Source: Mauremys mutica (lineage: Eukaryota; Chordata; Testudines; Geoemydidae). From it: DNA of 64,000 nucleotides. Shown in pieces: positions 10,601 through 22,689 of this stretch. The stretch's first letter is position 1. Each line of letters begins with the position of its first letter. Under the pieces are notes generated by a model that had not been told where the DNA came from, searched no databases, and was given only the letters and a program-made list of their open reading frames with translations. The translations under genes were made by a program, and so were the position numbers. The stretch spans positions 57,384,697 through 57,448,696 of the forward strand of contig NC_059072.1 in assembly GCF_020497125.1 (NCBI RefSeq). Direction: 5' to 3'.

Positions 10601-13320
10601 TTCTCTTGACTAAACCCTTTCCAGATTATCAACCCATTAAGAATAGCCTGGAATAGCTCTCCTGAAGAAAGCACTCTGATACTACAGTAATGGACACAGT
10701 GTAAGTACCTAAGATGCTCTTCATGAAGGTTGTCCCAGTGACTGGAAACTTTCTGAGTTTGTACACACAGTTTCCTCTTCCTTCTGTTAAAGAAGGGGAA
10801 GAAAAGAAACATAATTTGACCCATTGCAGAAGGAGCAGGGGCATTCAGCACTCATAACACGTTGACCATAGAAGATCTGTGCATAACTCAGGAATCTGTA
10901 AGAGATCAGGGCCACCAGTGAAAGGCCATGTGCCTTCACACTGGTTCTACATTCCTGTATCAGTGCACCTCCCAGTTGTTGCCACCAGAACTCCCTCTCA
11001 TAGTCCTCATGAAGAAGCGGTCACAGAGGGGAGGAGAAGGGAATGTTGATTCAGTCAGTTTCTTGACTGAGCCAGTTTGCCCCATAAACTGGGTAAACAG
11101 TGTGTAGAGTAAGGATGTGGGATGTGGCTAAAGAGACTAAAATTCATCATCCCTCTTGGAAGGTGAGCTCTAGACTGGGCTGCTGGGACCAATGAAGAAA
11201 CCACAGACAGCCCACTCTGGACACTGTGCTCTACTATGTTTAAATGAAAATAATTAAAGTGTTGAATACAAGAGGACAGATCCTCAGATGGTGTAAACTG
11301 TGAGATGTGACAGTTTGCACTAGCTGAGGATCTGCTCAATGCTCTCTGTACCTTACTGAGAAGAACGTCTCAGAAGTGTTGATGGTGAAGAGAATAACTA
11401 TTACCCCTGCCATGCTCCCACTCAACCCACAGATGCCGACATCTGCAGAGCTCCTATGGTAGCACTTCCACAAGCACAGACTAATAGAATCATGCCACAG
11501 ATACAGCTCTTCTACTTTCTTCCCCTCCAGTTGGCAGAGATGGAAAGGAGCAATTCAACCTAACTTACACTGAAATGGGTGCCGTGTAACATAACTGAAT
11601 GGAGGACAGATTTCTGGCAAGTTAATGTTGCATTTTTATGAGGTCTTCTGGATAAAGGAAAATGTCAAGATAAATATTGACCGGTAACTATTAGATCTAG
11701 AATTTTTTAGAATGTACTCTCTGAGAAACAGATTATGAAATTTGTTTTAAGTTTTCTCGGCTTGCATGAAAAATTAAAGTTAGAGAAACTTTACAAGCAT
11801 CAGACTCATGAACAACTTCACTGCAAAAAGAAACTCATTAATTGTGATATGCTAATAAGATGAACTGAAAAAAAGCTCAAAGCATGCAGATGACAACATT
11901 GCATTAGAAAAGCACTACATTTTTACTGCAGCTCAACTGAGTCTATTTATTTTTAAAGAAAAACATAAATATTTTATTCACTATAGTTTTAGCCACGTAT
12001 TCCCACCCCTGAATCCAGAGAGTCCATGTGAGTTTAAGAAATACATAGAGTTTTCACTGACCTACTTATAAAACAGTGATATGCCTTAGCTTGCACTCTC
12101 TTGTTTTTAAGACTCTAAGAAACTGTGCCTCTAATGTTGCAAAGCATACACAGTTGTGTATCCAACACTGTAAACTGGAATGCTTTAATGCAGCATTTAT
12201 ACAGAAAAGGATTTGTAAAACATGATACTACATAGTTTGAAGTGGAATGTGGCACGTAGTCTATTGTCACAGAGAAGCAGTTTTTTAATTTGGTGTGAAT
12301 TTGATGCTGCTAAAGGTGAGGGTCTTTATGGGATCAAGTTAAGGAAATGGCAGATGGATTGTGCTTCTACCCGTACACCTTAGTCTGGACCTTTACCACC
12401 TCTGCTATTATAGCTAAGGATTCCCCCTCTCCTTCTCCCCCAAAAACCCCCCGCACAGAAACTGCCACATGTGCAAATTGTGAGAATGTTTTGCAATGTG
12501 GAAAAATGTCATATGGGACTAAGGTGAAACCACCAAACCCATTTTCACTTGTTTTCTAAACCAGGGTTTCAGTTAGAGAGGAGCAAATCACAGGAGCTCT
12601 TCTGTTCTGTTTGGATTAGCCTCAAAATGTTCAGATGCTTATCCACTCCTTATGTGGTCATCTTCACTATCCCTCCCTCCAACTTCCTGATTGGATTGAT
12701 ACATACACCTTTGTCACCCTCTCTCCTACCTATATATATATACGACCAATCAGTTGACTTCCTGTCACCACCCCAATAGTACCCCAGTTGCATGCATTTC
12801 CTTGTATCACTCTCAATTTTCCCTCAGACATACTTTTCTTCCTAACTCTCCAGCTGCTTCCTGGTCTTTAACAACCTCTCTCTCACACATGCACACAAAC
12901 TTTTGCTGATATTCTTTTGCAAGGTGTCAGGCTCTCAGTCTCTGCTGGGTCAAAGCTGGCACCTGGATTACAATCTTGCATGCAGCAGGGTTCCCTGCTC
13001 AAGAATGCATTGTGTGGCTCTGACCAGGGAAGCCCCAGAGAATTCAAGATTTAAATAAAGCTCTTGGCCTGGGCCCAGCAGAGACTGTCGCACTGGATAA
13101 GATTTGAGACATTATCAGCACCGTTAGAAGGTCTGTTAGGTATCAGAGGCAAACCTCTCAAATGTACCTCAACTTGAGGGGCATTTCTTATTTTAGTTCC
13201 AAAGTTACCTATGTTCCATATACGTTTACCCTCATTTTTAACATTGAAAATTATTTACATCAGAAATAAAGATTCATGAAACTCAGATTATAGATATTTA
13301 CAGCAAATAAATAAATCTCA
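10601..13320. other. Mostly unannotated; possible LTR-like patch near 12925-13110
   Basis: No coding exon is supported. The patch 12925-13110 begins tgtcaggctctcag, is GC-richer than its flanks and contains AATAAAG near 13056. It could be a solo LTR fragment, but ends were not established. A short TA run occurs near 12733. The rest is AT-rich sequence without recognised repeats. Confidence 0.3.
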
Positions 13321-13324
13321 CATC

Positions 13325-13525
13325 TCTTTAAGCTTCCTAACTGAGGAAAGATTCTTTGCACCTTGAAGTCTTTAAACCATGATTTGAAGACTTCAATGGC
13401 TCAGACACAGGTTTGATACAGGAGTGGGTGGGTGAGATTCTGTGGCCTGCATTGTGCAGGAGGTCAGACTAGATGATCATAATGGTCCCTTCTGACCTTA
13501 AAGTCTATGATTCTATGATTCCTGT
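13325..13525 (+). mobile_element. CR1 LINE 3' end
   Basis: The plus strand runs through ttctttgcaccttgaagtc, gtgggtgggtgagattctg and gcaggaggtcagactagatg to gaccttaaagtctatgattc and the terminal repeat attctatgattc. This is a CR1 3' untranslated end. The same subfamily recurs at 47888-48405. It is joined directly to a Harbinger fragment. Confidence 0.88.
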
Positions 13526-14085
13526 GGCACTGCTTCAGGTCCCTGTTATAACCTCTGTCCTTCATGCCCTTGGAGATTTTTTCAAATATTCCAGCATTTC
13601 GTCTTTTGGAACAGATTCGTCTCCCCATATAGCGATCAGATGCAGTACTTCCCATTCGGTCCATGCTGGAGCTCTTTTGCGATTCTGGGACTCCATGGTC
13701 ACCTGTGCTGATGAGCTCTGCATGGTCACCTGTGCTGATCAGCTCACTAAGCTGGCCAAACAGGAAATGAAATTCAAAAGTCCGCAGGGCTTTTCCTGTC
13801 TATCTGGTCAGTGCATCTGAGTTGAGAGTGCTGTCCAGAGTAGTCAAAATGGAGCACTCTGGGATAGCTCCCGGAGGCCAATACCATCAAATTGCATCCA
13901 CAGTACCCCAAATTCGACCCAGTAGGGTCGATTTCAGCGCTAATCCCCTCACTGTGGAGGAGTACAGAAATCAATTTTAAGAGCCCTTTAAGTCGACAAA
14001 AATGGCTTCGTCGTGTGGACGGGTGCAGGGTTAAATTGATCTAACGCTGCTAAATTCGACCTAAACTCGTAGTGTAGACCACGGC
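13526..14085 (-). mobile_element. Truncated Harbinger-type element with Myb/SANT-like remnant
   Basis: The right end (agtgtagaccacggc at 14071-14085, followed by tta) matches the terminal inverted repeat of the full element at 16237-20150, which ends agtgtagaccaggcc then taa. The minus-strand frame at 13464-13664 contains SKRRNAGIFEKISKGMKDRG, the trihelix Myb/SANT-like DNA-binding segment carried by these elements. The left half is missing at the CR1 junction. Frame breaks follow the domain, so this is a relic. Confidence 0.75.
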
Positions 14086-14089
14086 TTAG

Positions 14090-15000
14090 TTTTTGTGTGT
14101 CCCTTATTTTGGGATGTGACACATGCTGCAGCCTAAATTTAGGCATTGGTATAGTCACAGGTGGAAAAAGAAGCATGTGGGAATAGAGATACATGGGAGT
14201 TCCTAAAGCAGCACAGGTGGATTCATCAGAATATAGAAAGCAGAACTAAACTAAAATGAGGAGATGAAGATATTTTCAGGATGTATTTACACAGGTTCTT
14301 GTTTGATTCAGGACCAACAGGGAAAGGCTGAAGGTTCAGGTTAGGTTTTATTTTCCCTCACATTTGAACCCTGATCTCCAGAGGTGAAAGGTGACCATAC
14401 TAACCTAGCTTGCTTACACATTATGGTGCCTAAAATTTCTATTTTTAGAAAAGGTCAGCTAATTAGGAGATTTGACATTATACTCCATATGTACAACTAT
14501 ACCGAACAACAACAGGGATGGTTCAAACAGGTTTATGATCAGGATTTAATTATTTCAGTTTTGTTAACATTTTCAAAGTCCAGACCTAGTTTCAAAAATA
14601 ACACTTGCAGAAGGAATAGGCACTCAGGTACTATGGTGATGAGCACACTATACAAAACTACCTAGAAAATTAACTTAATCAAAGTATACATCTATTCTAC
14701 TGTACTATAATTTTGCTGTCTGAAACATTATAGTTAAAGAGGAGTCAGCATTTCTATCCTAAATGTTTCCCATGGTATTATAACCTTGGTATATAAAATC
14801 TCTACTCTGCTGGGATGTATTTAACATTTTGTACTTAAGAAAAAAAATCTATATGATCATTCTTGGAGCCAAATATGGTCTGGTGGTTAAGTCAATAATA
14901 GAGGGCAGGTGACATTTTTCTACTCCAACTTCCTGATTCAATGAGGGAACTCAATCATGGTCTGCAAAGTACCGACATGGGGAGAAGATTTCTGACATCA
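14090..15000. other. No recognised feature
   Basis: AT-rich sequence with no supported gene or repeat. The 93-residue frame at 14384-14665 lacks any domain. Confidence 0.35.
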
Positions 15001-15004
15001 GAGA

Positions 15005-15275
15005 GCTCTTTAATCCAGCAGACAAAGGCATTACAGGATCCAATGTCTGGAAACTGAAGCATGACAAATTCAGACTGGAAATAAGGCAACAAAAAAATTA
15101 ACAGTGAGGAATTAACCATTGGAACAACTTACCTAAGGATGTGATGGATTCTCCATCGCTTGAAGATTTGATAGCAAGACTGAATGTCTTTCCAAAAGAT
15201 ATACTCTAGCTCAACAAGAAGTTATGGCTTGAAGCAGAAATTGTTGGGTGAAATTCTAAAGACTGTGCCTGGTGT
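15005..15275 (+). mobile_element. Old CR1 LINE 3' fragment
   Basis: The plus strand contains degenerate CR1 ORF2 C-terminal coding text (ctgaagcatgacaaattcag, ggaattaaccattggaac, gatggattctccatcgc), then gcagaaattgttgggtgaaattct from the 3' UTR. It stops before the usual terminal repeat. Several frame breaks are present. Confidence 0.75.
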
Positions 15276-15279
15276 GGCA

Positions 15280-16233
15280 GAACTGGGGGAGCAGTGGGGG
15301 CTAGAGCCCATGCAATGGAAATATTGTGCGGGCTGATCTGTGTTTCTGCCCCTGCATGCAGTTCCTTCTAAACTGCACAAACACATGGGAGGTGAGAAGG
15401 GGAGGTGAGAGCAGGCCCAAGAGGGGCTGGAGCAGCTGCTGTGGAGCCCAGGAGCATGTAGTGAAACATACCTAACCCCACCCCTGCCGAGTCTCAGTAC
15501 TTCCTCTCACTCCCCAAGCAGAGTACTCATCCCACTTTCTCTGCTACCCCTGACACCCCAACCTCCCACCTCTACCCCAACTCTGACTCCTCTTGCCCCC
15601 TTGGCAGAGAACCTCCACTCTTCCCCCCAACATTCAAAACGAGCTTCCACTGCCTCTGGCATGTCCTTTCTGGACTTAATATTTATGAATCTGTGAACTG
15701 AAAAGCCCACTGAAGTCAACTGAAAGACTCCACTTGACTTTGGATCAAGGCCCAATTTTGGATCCCATCCAAACCTTGCAACAGTTCATTCTGTAGCTTA
15801 CCCTTATTTGGAGCCAAAGAGTGGCAAAGACATGTAGTCAGGGATCCATTTTTGCCCCAGAATATGTACAAACCTTAACACAGCAAAGAGTCTTCAAGAC
15901 CTTATGCAGATTATGTCTGACAAAAATAATCTGTGTAGAGGGCTGTGGCTCTCCAGAATACACAGAGTACACATTAAAGCTAGTTTTCAGCAATGATATG
16001 CACCCATTTGTGTGGCAATTTAGAAGAGCCAGATTTTGACTCTTGTATTATACACCAAAAAAAGGTTTAAAATGTGGTTTTGACTTTACATAACTCAAAG
16101 GCTGAAATTTAACACTCTCTGCTATGGTCTAATTACTTCTGCAACATTGGAAAAGAACATATCACAGGATCTGTTATGCTCTGGATAACAAATAATAAGC
16201 TTTACAAACTTGATATGCAGAATCTGTAGATCC
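15280..16233. other. No recognised feature
   Basis: A moderately GC-rich patch (15280-15640) and AT-rich sequence after it. Frames at 15507-15755 and 15821-16039 have no domain. Confidence 0.35.
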
Positions 16234-17123
16234 TAAGGCCTTGTCTACACTACAAGACTATTTCGAATCAACTTAGTTCGAATTTGTGGATTCGAATGAA
16301 GCCCTATACAGGCGCTTGGGACAGCGACAAGGAACTCTTCAAATACCAGCGAGCAGCGAGACCTGTGACTGTTCAGTTTCTTTACAGAGAAGCTGAACCT
16401 GCCCCTGTTTCTTTACCCAGTTACTGTTGACTCTCCTCTTCGGTTAAATACCCCGTTCTCCCCGTTTCCCCCACTTCCAAGACACGTGTAAAAATAAAAT
16501 ACATGTCACACTGTTACTGAGGAGAGGTTTCTTTATTCATGACTTTTCGTTAAAGGGTTGAAACTGGAACGCAGACTGTGGTGGGTAGGGTGTGCGCTGA
16601 TGTAAAGACCGCCTCTAAACTCAAGGAATGACAGGCTCCTGCTCCTACAGCGGTCCGCATTGCCGGACTGCTTGTTTCAACGGAGCCTGCCATCCCTCCT
16701 TTTTGGGATTCTGTGTGCGGGGGGCTATGTGGCCTTGTGGCGGAGGAGGACGGATACAGATTCCTCTGCTGCGTGACTCAGCGGTCCAGGACAAGGACCG
16801 CTGTATAAGATCTGTAGCTGCAAAGTCACATCTCCCCCGCCCACACAGATCCTGGAAACCACCTCCCATACCGACCACGGTGCCTACTGACTGCACTGTG
16901 TGTGTGACCTGCTGCTGATCCGGCCCCCGTGTCTGTACCCTGGGAAAGGTGCCTGTCCTATGCAATTAGCAACGCACTTCCCCACGCACCCCATTCAAAC
17001 ACAGTCTTCAGTGAAAAAACATGACGGAAACAGTACTTAACAGCAAAGTATTTTTATTACTTAAGTACACAGTTATGGGATGGGACTGGGATTGGGACTT
17101 GTTTGAGTCCGGAAGGGAAGGAC

Positions 17124-17569
17124 TTATGCAAACGTAGGGTATGAGAGCTTTTGGTTACTTGAGCACTCTGCTGTGCAGTGACAGTCATCCTCCTGGTTAT
17201 TTAGGGTGAGGGGGGTATGTGACTTTGTGGCGGGGGAGGGGGGTTGCAGAGATACTGCCGGGGGCTCTGTCCTGCAGCGGTCCTGCAGAACATACACAAG
17301 TCGCCGGAGCGTGTCCGTTTGCTCCCTCACTAGTACAAGCATTGCTTGAGTCGCCTGCTTGTGTTCCTCACGCCACCTCTCCTCCCATTCGCTGTGTGAG
17401 CGCTGGTACAGAGAGACTTTCTCCCTCCACTGCCTCTGCTGGTCCGCCTCGGCTAGGTAGCAGCCCACACATTCATCGAATATCGTGTCCCTTGTCTTTT
17501 TCTTTCGCCGCCTAATCTTCGCCAGCCTCTGCGAGGGGGATGCTGTGGAAGGTCTGGAGACAGTGGAAG
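17124..17569 (-). pseudogene. C-terminal exon of Harbinger Myb/SANT-like protein
   Basis: The minus strand encodes an open frame containing RLAKIRRRKKKTRD, a basic segment, then a long charged helix with WREKVSLYQRSHSEWEERW and REQTDTLRRLVYVLQDR. This is the usual tail of Myb/SANT-like proteins of these elements, probably a coiled coil. A likely splice acceptor (branch-like ctaac, pyrimidine tract and cacag) sits at 17570-17571, so the frame beyond it up to 17687 would be intron. The stop at 17124 is followed about 60 bases later by AATAAA on the same strand. The exon is intact but the upstream trihelix is broken. Confidence 0.55.
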
Positions 17570-17925
17570 CTGTGAGATGGGAAACAGTTAGTGAATTCCT
17601 TGCAAAGATACTTTTTTGCGAACAATTAACTGAGTCTAGGCTGTCTCTGTGAATTTTTTGTTGAGACCCCTGTGCCTGCTGTTGCACAAATCATTTGTGC
17701 GGTGGATTCTGGGTAAATGTCGCCAGTCATTCCTTCCTCCGGGAAAGCAACGGCAGACAATCATTTCGAGCACGTTTTCCATGAAATGCCCTGGCACACG
17801 CCATAGTGTGGCAACAATGGACCCTATTTTGCCTTTTGTGTATGTCACCGTATGTGTACTAGATGCCGCTGACAGAGGCGGACCAGCAGCGCTACACAGC
17901 AGCATGCTTTTGCTTTTGCATGACA

Positions 17926-18720
17926 GCAACGATGGTTACCAGGCATACTGCACTGTCTACCATACCATGAACTAGTAAGAAGACGGTAATAAGATGGTCA
18001 TGGTTACCTGTCCTTTTGCACTGCGCCATTTGGTGCTGTCATAAGTGCCCCTGGCCGATCAGCCAGGGGCGCAAAAGCAAAATTTGGGAATGACTCCCCG
18101 AGTCAATCCCTCCTTTTTGGGTATCTAAAAATAGAATCAGTCCTACCTAGAATATGGGCAACTGTACTAGAGAACCACTGTATCATAGAACCAGAGAGCA
18201 CAGCTGCTCTCTGGCCAATCATGCATAAATTTTGAGCTGAATGCTATTCACAGGGTGTGCTCCTGAAACAACCCCAGCTGTTCATTCCAGCCTTCCTGGG
18301 TTCCAATACCATTGTCCCCCCACTTGTGTGATGAAGTAATATAGAATGCATGAATAAGACACAGGTAGTCGTTTGTGAGAAATGAGTGGAAGGAAGCCTC
18401 CAGCTGCAATGATAGTCCAGAGATGACATTAAGGGGTGTGGAGGAGGGAGCCAATCATCCCTCTGCTATTCCAGGGGCAATTGAATCTTTTCTTTACAAT
18501 GAAGGGTGGGGGCTGATGGAGCTCAGCCCCCTGTTGCAATGATGAGGACGGTTACCAGCCATACTGCACCATCTACCATGAAAAATTAGGACCAGGCGAC
18601 CTTGATCGACCTGTCCCAAGCAAGTTGGTATGGTTACCAGTCCTTTTGCACTGCCCCATGTGCCAATAGGCTGATGATGAGGACGGGTAGCAGTCCTATT
18701 GTACCATCAGCCACCCATGG
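17926..18720. repeat. Diverged internal repeats within the Harbinger element
   Basis: A phrase of the form gatggttaccaggcatactgcac followed by tctaccat occurs at about 17932, again at about 18549, and a shorter relative (gacgggtagcagtcctattg) at about 18669. The first two are each followed within about 60 bases by tggttacc then (t/ag)tccttttgcactg. This shows an internal duplication of roughly 100 bp inside the element. Function unknown. Confidence 0.6.
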
Positions 18721-19329
18721 CGGGGTGGGAGGAAGGATGTTGTTGTTGAGTGCTGCAGCAGCGCGTCTATCTGCAGCATTCAGTACAGATACGGTGACAT
18801 GTAAAAGAGTCAACAGAGGATTGTTTTCCCTTTAACTTCTGGGGGTCGGGGGGGGGTGCGTAAATTGCCGAGCTATGCCCCGACCCACCGCGGACACTGT
18901 GTTTGACCCTAGAAGCATTTGGAGATCAGCCAAGAATGCAAATGCTTTTCGGAGACAGCAGGAACTGTGGGATACCTTGCGTCCTCGTTCCCCCCTCCCT
19001 CCATGAGCGTCCATTTGATTCTTTGGCTTTCCGTTACGCTCGTCACGCAGCTGCGTGCTGAGTCTGTGCTATGCCGTCTGTCCAGAGATTTTTTAAAAAT
19101 ACTTTGGACCAGGCGTAACATTACAGTAATTCCCCTACTTAGATGCAGGAGTCTCCGAGCGAGATAACCGTGAGGACGGGCACTGAAGGAGATAGAGAGC
19201 GCATGCTGCGTGAAATCTAGCACGAACCACAGACCTATGCAGCCGTGCTCTGGGAGGCAGTGCTCCCTGAATACCGCATGAAAGCCTCGCGCGGAAAAGT
19301 GTGCTATCACAGAGCACCCAATAAGGCAG

Positions 19330-19690
19330 CTCTCCCCAGGAACCTCCTGCTGATGCTTATCGATTAATGGCAGGAGAGCTTCGTCATCTTCCCTGTCCGT
19401 GAACATCGTCGAGGAACTGTCCGTCGACACTGTCCCATCATCAGAGTCCATGGTCACTGGTGGGGCAGTGGTGGCAGGCTCCGTAGCATCCGTTGGCCGC
19501 TTTGATTTTTTGGTAGGCTTGTCTGGGGTCCTTGATTTTCACGCGGCACTGCGTTGCATGACGGCTGTATCCTCTGTCTGTATCATGGCTTTGGAGACCT
19601 TCTCGTAGGTCTTTGCATTCCGTTTGTTGGAGTGCAGCTCCGAAAGCACAGACTACTCACCCCCCACACCGATCAGATCGAAGAGTTCCC
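19330..19690 (-). pseudogene. Broken trihelix Myb/SANT-like domain of Harbinger
   Basis: On the minus strand, VWGE, a stop codon, and then SVLSELHSNKRNAKTYEKVS give the DNA-binding trihelix of the element's Myb-like protein. The stop and a later frameshift (near 19555) inactivate it. Further on, in another frame, an acidic/Ser-rich linker (MDSDDGTVSTDSSS, then FTDREDDEALLPL) is still open. In this family such a protein is thought to help transposase reach the nucleus and the DNA. Here it is a relic. Confidence 0.6.
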
Positions 19691-20153
19691 GGTCAGTCTA
19701 TGCCGGGTCCCTCTTTCTATTCAGAGATTACATGAACTCCTCTGCTGGAGAGCTCTGCATTGCTGCCGGTGCTGCTGAGCTCGCCCCGATGTCCAACCAC
19801 AAAATGAGATTCTAACTGTCCAGAAAGGAAAAGGAATTCAAATTTTCCCTGGTCGTTTCCTGTGTGGCTGGTCAGAGCATCGAAGCTCGGACTGCTGTCC
19901 AGAGCGTCAACAGAGTGGTGCACTGTGGGATAGCTCCCGGAGCTACTAAGTTTGATTTCCATCCACACCTAGCCTAATTCGAACTAGCCATGTCAAATTT
20001 AGCGTTACTCCACCTGTCGGGGTGGAGTACCAAATTCGAACTAAAGAGCCCTCTAGTTCGAATTAAATGGCTTCCTGGTGTGGACGGTTGAGCGGTTAGT
20101 TCGAATTAATGCTGCTAAATTCGATTTAAAGTCCTAGTGTAGACCAGGCCTAA

Positions 20154-22035
20154 GACATATTTATTTGGTAGTTTGGAACAGCTTCAGTGATTAATATCTA
20201 TTCAGGTAGTCATCTGTCAGGCAATTAATAAGACCTTTATTAAAAGTCAAGCCAGGAATAACATGGCAGCAACATGAAACTTGGATTCCAAAATTACCTT
20301 GGGTTTCTGCTGTCCCAGAAGTGACAATTTAGGCACACTGCAGAGGTGAGGGAAGAAACAGGAGGATAATGTTTGTCATGCAAGTACCTCCTCTAGCTAA
20401 AGGGAGAATGGTTGTCAGAAGAGACAGTATTAATGGGCACAGATGCTCCAATCTGGATCAAACTTTATTGGGTTAGTTCTATGGATGTCACAAAATATGT
20501 ATATTTTTATATGAGTCAAATACCAAAAAACTAGTATTAAACTTAATCAGATGCCAATCCTAGATTACAAAGATATATTATGCATTTTAAAAACAGTGTT
20601 ATCTTGGCAGTGCTTTCAAAGCCACATCACCACAAAACTCCATGACCTAGAATAGCATGATAGCCATTAATCTCCTTTTTCAGACTGAGTTGGAAAAACA
20701 AAACCAAGGAAGACTGTGGCCCAGATTTTAAAAACAAATGTCTATGATTGAGCTCTTAAGTCTATATTTAGGCATTTAAATAAGTGGACTGATTTTCAAA
20801 AGTGCTGAGCACCCAGCATCTCTTGTTGACTCCAGTAGCTTAGGAAAAGATCCTGAGTGACTTACCCAAAAGTCTCACAACAAATCAGTGACAGAATCAG
20901 AACTAAATCTGGGGAGTTCTTGGATCCCAGCTTCATGCTCTTAGCATTAGACCCTGAGTAGAGCTAGTAAAAAGTGTCAAAGGTTGAGAATGCTTTGCAT
21001 CAAAATTTCAAATCTCAGTTAAAAAAAGATAAATATTTCCACAAAAATTACATCCTGTTTTCAGCCAGCTCTAACCATGACACATTACTTGTTACTTATT
21101 GTATCCCAACCAATGGAGAGTCTCAAACCTTAACCTACCTGATTGTCTGCTTCAGTGCTGCATATTCAAAAAGGGGGCTTAGAATCGTAATGGCAGAGGG
21201 CTAACAAATATCTGAATTGTTACCCAAACTTTAGTATCAGATGGTTGGTGTAAAAATCCAAATAGAAGTTGGGTATTCTTCACACCCCTAACTTAAATAG
21301 ATTAAAACAATACAACCTCTAAATAATAATAATAAAATAATAATAAATTATAGACCTAAAAACGACTAGCAGTTTCTTCTTCTTCTTTGGGTGAGGGGTG
21401 AAGAGACTGGGGATGGATGTGACAGAGTGAATACACAATGTATGGTTACTTGCCATACCGCCATATGTTCAGAAATTAAGTACCATTTGAGTTGCTGAAC
21501 CACAAATGAGTAAGAAACAGAAAGATGTACAGATAGAGTGGAACGGGTTTACTCAGAGTGAGAAAGCCAGTATTGCATTGCAAAAAGATCAAGGAGGAAT
21601 GAATGGGTAATTTTCCTTAGAAGGAAACCCTTTTCAGTAATAGATGGTATAGTTGATCATTCTTCTGACAGCAAGAAAGTTTTTTAGGGTGAAGGTTGGA
21701 CTGAACTGTGCTAAGCAAGCCAGTTGCGGAGGTTGGGAATATAGATATCTGGGTGTAGGATGACCATGAGTAACCTCAGGTAATATGTCTAGTAGGAATA
21801 AAGTCTCAGATCTCATGAGTAATGTACATAGCCTTTTGGAGAGAGAGACTGACAAATCTGTTATCTTACACAGACCAAAAAAAAAAAAATTGAAAGCATA
21901 CTATAGACCTCTGGATCAAAACAGTAATATAGTGCTCAGATGGATCAGTTGAAACAAAATCCATTAGCACAATAATGAAAGTAGTTGAATCAGGAAGTAG
22001 TTAGTGTGGTTACAATGCTGTAACAATGATCAAAA
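20154..22035. other. Mostly unannotated, with an old MIR-like SINE
   Basis: AT-rich sequence. Only the MIR-like piece at 20850-20962 is recognised; a small AAT-rich microsatellite lies near 21324-21352. Frames at 20974-21204 and 21634-21855 are without domains. Confidence 0.35.
20850..20962 (-). mobile_element. MIR-like core-SINE
   Basis: The plus strand shows gatcctgagtgacttaccc, then aaatcagtgacagaatcag, then catgctcttagcattagacc. These are in the order expected for the reverse of MIR (gtgacttgccc ... tggcagagc ... ctcttaaccactagac). Diverged, no promoter boxes intact. Confidence 0.6.
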
Positions 22036-22036
22036 T

Positions 22037-22127
22037 GGGCCAGATTTTGATCCCCTAACTTTAATGAATAGTCCCATTGAAGTTAATGGTATTACCAATA
22101 TATGAGTAAAGGGGATCACAATCTGGC
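22037..22127. repeat. Small palindromic MITE
   Basis: The left arm gggccagattttgatcccc and the right arm ggggatcacaatctggc form imperfect inverted repeats about 90 bp end to end, with a ccattgaagttaatgg core. It is non-coding and belongs to a very common reptile palindromic repeat type. Confidence 0.6.
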
Positions 22128-22689
22128 ATTATATAGTTAAGTTTACATATAGTGAGAAAATACTGCCTCTCAATGTTTCAAAGGAGGATTTTTTTCTTTA
22201 ACTGAAAAACTTATTTGGAATGAAAGGGAAAGTTAGGAAATTATTATCTATAATTTCTACAAGGAAGTCTCACAAAAGTCTCTCAAAGAAGGGTCACAGA
22301 AGGTCTGTGTGTTTCAGAAAAAAACAAAGGAAGGAAGGAAGGAAAAAACAGTATGATTAAATGGCAAGGTACAGGAATTCATCTGGGTCCTCAATGTATC
22401 TTTCAGAAATGGAAACCTAGCTACAGCAATGCTAATAGAATGGAACATTTGGCAGACAACATCTAACACAGAGATTAAAAGGAAGCTAAGAGGACATACA
22501 AAGAACAAAAAGTCAAAGATATTAAGATGAAGAATAAAATTATTTAAGAACATTATTTAAGTAAATCATACATAGGAAGCTGGCTACAGTAAGTATATCT
22601 GTTACACTGCTAAGTGGTAAGGGGCCAAGCAAACAGCATAAAGATACTTCAGTGAAGCTAAATGATTTATTTGGCTGTCTTCTCTACAG

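Larger units (their letters stand above)
16237..20150 (-). mobile_element. 3.9-kb Harbinger (PIF)-type DNA transposon
   Basis: The ends are GGCCTTGTCTACACTA at 16237 and, reverse-complemented, GGCCTGGTCTACACTA at 20150. Both are flanked by the 3-mer taa (16234-16236 and 20151-20153), matching the TWA duplications of PIF/Harbinger. Sub-terminal sequence on both sides is rich in ttcgaa/ttcgaatt motifs, possibly binding sites. Inside lie pieces of a Myb/SANT-like gene on the minus strand (trihelix near 19560-19690, C-terminal part at 17124-17569) with AATAAA signals near 17060 and 16536. I found no DDE transposase, so it is probably non-autonomous, or the transposase is too decayed to see. Confidence 0.82.
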
